From: Anabaenopsis elenkinii CCIBt3563
GTDB lineage: Bacteria > Cyanobacteriota > Cyanobacteriia > Cyanobacteriales > Nostocaceae
Direction: 5' to 3'
Assembly: GCF_015245355.1 (NCBI RefSeq)
Contig: NZ_CP063311.1
Span: 4,258,209-4,304,138 of the forward strand
DNA: 45,930 nt
Below the pieces are notes generated by a model. It saw only the letters and a list, made by a program, of their open reading frames with translations. It had not been told where the DNA came from and did no database searches. The translations under genes and the position numbers were made by a program. Positions 45,605 through 45,930 of this stretch are shown piece by piece. How positions within the stretch are numbered: the first letter of the stretch is position 1; each line of letters begins with the position of its first letter.

Positions 45605-45930
45605 GTTGACTACTCATATCCCCGACTTCTGACTATGATATTGGCCACCAGAGTCAACACCCCCAGTCAGTGGCGGGGATGGTGGTTACTAATGAGGTAC
45701 GTGATTATGCTTATGGTTAAGGTTTGTTTGTTTTGGGTCTGTGCGGTGATGATGTGGTGATTTTAAATGAGCCGAATTTTCAACCCCGGAAGTGGTAATA
45801 GGAGCTTTCAGAGGGGGCGATCGCCTATAACAGCAGCGATCGCCTTTCGCAGATGGTCGGATGAGGTTTGACCCCACCCCCAACCCCTCCCCTTGTAAAG
45901 GGAGGGGGGTATAGAGAATGGCGATCGCCT
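45605..45930. other. Gene-free right end with HIP1 octamers and a dispersed palindrome
   Basis: No credible ORF is seen. GCGATCGC (HIP1) occurs at 45817, 45836 and 45921. At 45867-45909 lies the inverted copy of the 43701-43744 repeat (TTTGACCCCACCC...CCTCCCCTT-GTA-AAGGGAGGGG), which forms a strong hairpin. Confidence 0.6.

Noticed and set aside
45689..45883. 64-codon minus-strand ORF at the right end
   Set aside because: It runs over HIP1 octamers and a dispersed repeat, with low-complexity residues and no ribosome site.
1..45930. tRNA, rRNA or known riboswitch genes
   Set aside because: No cloverleaf, rRNA core or recognisable riboswitch core was found by eye on either strand.

Overview
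The window looks like a filamentous, probably nostocalean, cyanobacterial chromosome. It carries a complete phycocyanin operon (cpcBACDEF plus three cpcG genes), the carboxysome shell gene ccmP, the chlorophyll gene chlM, many GCGATCGC (HIP1) octamers, and heptamer short tandem repeats typical of these genomes. It has moderate GC and long intergenic gaps filled with small palindromic repeats. The species cannot be fixed from sequence alone.

Layout. 1-10.6 kb: three very large surface or secreted proteins. They are a partial Ig/Calx-beta/collagen-like/DUF4114 adhesin (+), a 7-fold LVIVD-repeat protein with Calx-beta, cohesin-like and dockerin-like modules (-), and a DUF4214/RTX protein (-). 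Between the first two lies a repeat-rich gap with a hairpin family and a 19-unit GTCAACM array. 11-24.6 kb: ordinary chromosomal genes (an outer-membrane-like protein, purE, nagA, a Kef-type antiporter with Usp domains, chlM, a DUF423 protein, a PD-(D/E)XK-like protein, putA, an SDR and a methyltransferase). 24.7-26.2 kb: an IS607-type relic with a tnpA stub and an intact tnpB, just upstream of ccmP. 26.9-29.9 kb: a pentapeptide-repeat protein and a two-gene restriction-modification module (Dam-type methylase overlapping a SacI-like endonuclease). 29.9-36.4 kb: the cpc operon on the minus strand. 37-39.4 kb: an rluD-family gene, a DnaA-box cluster with AT-rich direct repeats, a Uma2-like nuclease and a small membrane protein. 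39.6-45.5 kb: an FAD oxidoreductase, a DUF499 ATPase and an AAA-ATPase/PD-(D/E)XK fusion, all on the minus strand.

How the parts work together. The cpc operon encodes the phycocyanin subunits, the rod linker and cap, the CpcE/F lyase and three rod-core linkers, which together form the phycobilisome rods. CcmP belongs to the carboxysome shell and ChlM to chlorophyll synthesis. The restriction-modification pair, TnpB, Uma2, DUF499 and AAA-nuclease genes give the right-hand half an accessory, defence-like flavour.

The observations most worth a second look are: (1) a dispersed double-hairpin repeat family with at least six copies here, whose first stem changes sequence but keeps base pairing; (2) three evenly spaced DnaA boxes followed by two AT-rich 12-mers near 38.0 kb, with no dnaA or dnaN in the window; (3) the coupled DUF499/FAD oxidoreductase pair next to an AAA-nuclease fusion. 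All family names come from reading the translations; no database search was run.
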